From the NCBI GenBank assembly GCA_938015525.1, contig CALLPC010000006.1, forward strand, positions 62,001 through 126,000: a stretch of DNA of 64,000 nucleotides. The letters run 5' to 3'. A model generated the notes under the pieces. That model made no database searches, was not told the origin of the DNA, and worked only from the letters and a program-made list of their open reading frames with translations. Source of the DNA: an uncultured Dehalococcoidia bacterium (GTDB lineage: Bacteria; Chloroflexota; Dehalococcoidia; Tepidiformales; Tepidiformaceae). How positions within the stretch are numbered: the stretch's first letter is position 1; the number at the start of each line of letters is the position of its first letter. Of this stretch, positions 63,314-64,000 are shown piece by piece. Position numbers and translations under genes: made by a program.

Positions 63314-63730
63314 TTACTCGTCATAATGTGCAATCGGGCGGAATCGGGGCAGGGTGACCTCCTCGTGGCGCTCGAAGACAACCTCCACTGGCATGCCGAT
63401 GCGAATCTCGTCGTTCGCAACCCCTACGAGATTCGTGGGGAGTCGGGGCCCTTCCTCCAATTCGACGATGGTGACGTTGTAGGGAACCGGGAAAGCGGGG
63501 TGGTAGCGCTGGTGCATGATGCCGAAGGTCCGGACGGTGCCGCGTCCGCTGGCTGCTTCCCAGGTGTAGCGGTCAGAGAGGCAGGCGTCACAGTGCTGGC
63601 GGGAAGGGAGGCGCCAGGTGCCGCACTGGACGCAGCGCATGAGCATGAGTCGGCCTTCGGCAGCGCCATCGAAAAACGGACGGGACGCCTCGTCGGGCTC
63701 TGGGATGGGAACCTGGGGCTGGGTCATCAT
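63314..63730 (-). CDS. DUF35 (rubredoxin-like zinc ribbon plus OB-fold) protein
   Basis: 138 residues. A zinc ribbon CVQCGTW and CDAC near residues 33-50 is followed by an OB-fold with GTVRTFGIMHQRY and VPYNVTIVELEEGPRLPTNL. These proteins partner thiolase-like (SCP2-type) enzymes in acyl-CoA or sterol side-chain breakdown. It starts 10 nt after the thiolase gene stop on the same strand, as in the usual thiolase-DUF35 pair. Confidence 0.88.
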   Translation of the reverse strand: MMTQPQVPIPEPDEASRPFFDGAAEGRLMLMRCVQCGTWRLPSRQHCDACLSDRYTWEAASGRGTVRTFGIMHQRYHPAFPVPYNVTIVELEEGPRLPTNLVGVANDEIRIGMPVEVVFERHEEVTLPRFRPIAHYDE

Positions 63731-63740
63731 GTCGCTCCGT

Positions 63741-64000
63741 CAGGAAGGATGGGGGCTGAGGATGAGGCAGGCGTGATAGCTGAGGTTGCCGCCGTTGCCG
63801 GTCACGAGGATGACGTCGTTCTTCGCCTGTCGCTCGCCTCCATGTCCGCGCCCCTGGATGACGGCTTCGCTCAGCGGGGTCATGCCCCACATGTAGTAAG
63901 CCGAAAGCTCGCCGCCACCAGTGTTGGTGGGCAGAGACCCGCCCGGACCGAGCTTGCCGTCCTCGACGAAGGGTCCACCTTCCCCTTTCTTACAAAAGCC
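63741..64000 (-). CDS. SCP2-type thiolase (lipid-transfer-like), C-terminal end, cut by window
   Basis: The frame is open from the window edge and the start lies beyond it. About 86 residues are visible: FCKKGEGGPFVEDGKLGPGG, LPTNTGGGELSAYYMWGM, TPLSEAVIQGRG and VTGNGGNLSYHACLILS, which is the C-terminal thiolase pattern with the HAC motif Cys. It is followed by the DUF35 partner. The visible part is intact. Confidence 0.85.

Overview
The window is a gene-dense bacterial chromosome segment of high GC content. It contains about 60 protein genes, three tRNA genes and two decayed genes, with no rRNA, CRISPR array, phage or insertion sequence that I can see. Enzymes, transporters and regulators suggest a free-living aerobic or facultative heterotroph. 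The mix of a CarH-type B12 photoreceptor, an NrtR-like regulator, many CaiB/MaoC/thiolase-type acyl-CoA genes, and frequent leaderless starts (TANNNT box 6-8 nt before the start codon, no Shine-Dalgarno) would fit Chloroflexota (Tepidiformia/Dehalococcoidia-like) or a related high-GC lineage. That placement is inference.

Layout. 1-9.5 kb: end of an Lhr-type helicase overlapping a Nei glycosylase, a divergent glutamyl-tRNA reductase, an acyl-CoA synthetase alpha-like protein, peptide deformylase, enolase and DinB-like/unknown genes. 9.5-12 kb: a lipoprotein, ilvE, a membrane protein and tRNA-Arg. 12-16 kb: a PadR regulator heading modABC (molybdate uptake), preceded by an NrtR-like regulator. 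16-21.4 kb: tRNA-Ser, miaB, tRNA-Ala and a peptide ABC transporter (binding protein and two permeases). 21.6-26.6 kb: purU, then a light-response module in which a CarH-like photoreceptor and an SDR gene diverge from a CrtI-like flavoprotein and an SRPBCC gene; their shared promoter carries three 11-bp GACA repeats. 26.7-31.4 kb: a three-gene NAD-linked formate dehydrogenase with an unusually short NuoE part fused to NuoF, and the FdhA ferredoxin module encoded separately. The molybdate transporter could supply its cofactor.

31.4-39.7 kb: hemB, an unknown gene, then divergent assimilatory sulfate genes: sulfite reductase one way, and cysH-cysC-cysD-cysN plus a Na/Pi-cotransporter-like gene (candidate sulfate importer) the other way. 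39.7-46.8 kb: an acyl-CoA cluster (two CaiB transferases, two MaoC-like proteins, a PEP-utilising-type protein lacking an ATP-grasp domain, a 3-hydroxyacyl-CoA dehydrogenase) with a pirin remnant inside it. 46.8-50.8 kb: a run of same-strand genes (TauE/SafE exporter, muconolactone-isomerase-like, flavin reductase, ABM monooxygenase, Rieske protein, kynureninase-like) that looks like an aromatic or amino-acid catabolic module. 50.8-58.2 kb: HAD phosphatase, cinA, a broken DUF885 gene, inositol monophosphatase, DUF429, argS, DUF402, a 53-residue membrane protein and DUF309. 58.3-64 kb: a MacB-like ABC system with a 1145-residue double-FtsX permease, a strong hairpin terminator, a small gene behind a palindromic operator, a VOC protein, and a DUF35/thiolase pair cut by the window edge.

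Convergent genes repeatedly overlap at their 3' ends (104, 50, 38, 32 and 25 bp), and operon genes are commonly linked by ATGA overlaps, so the genome is compact.
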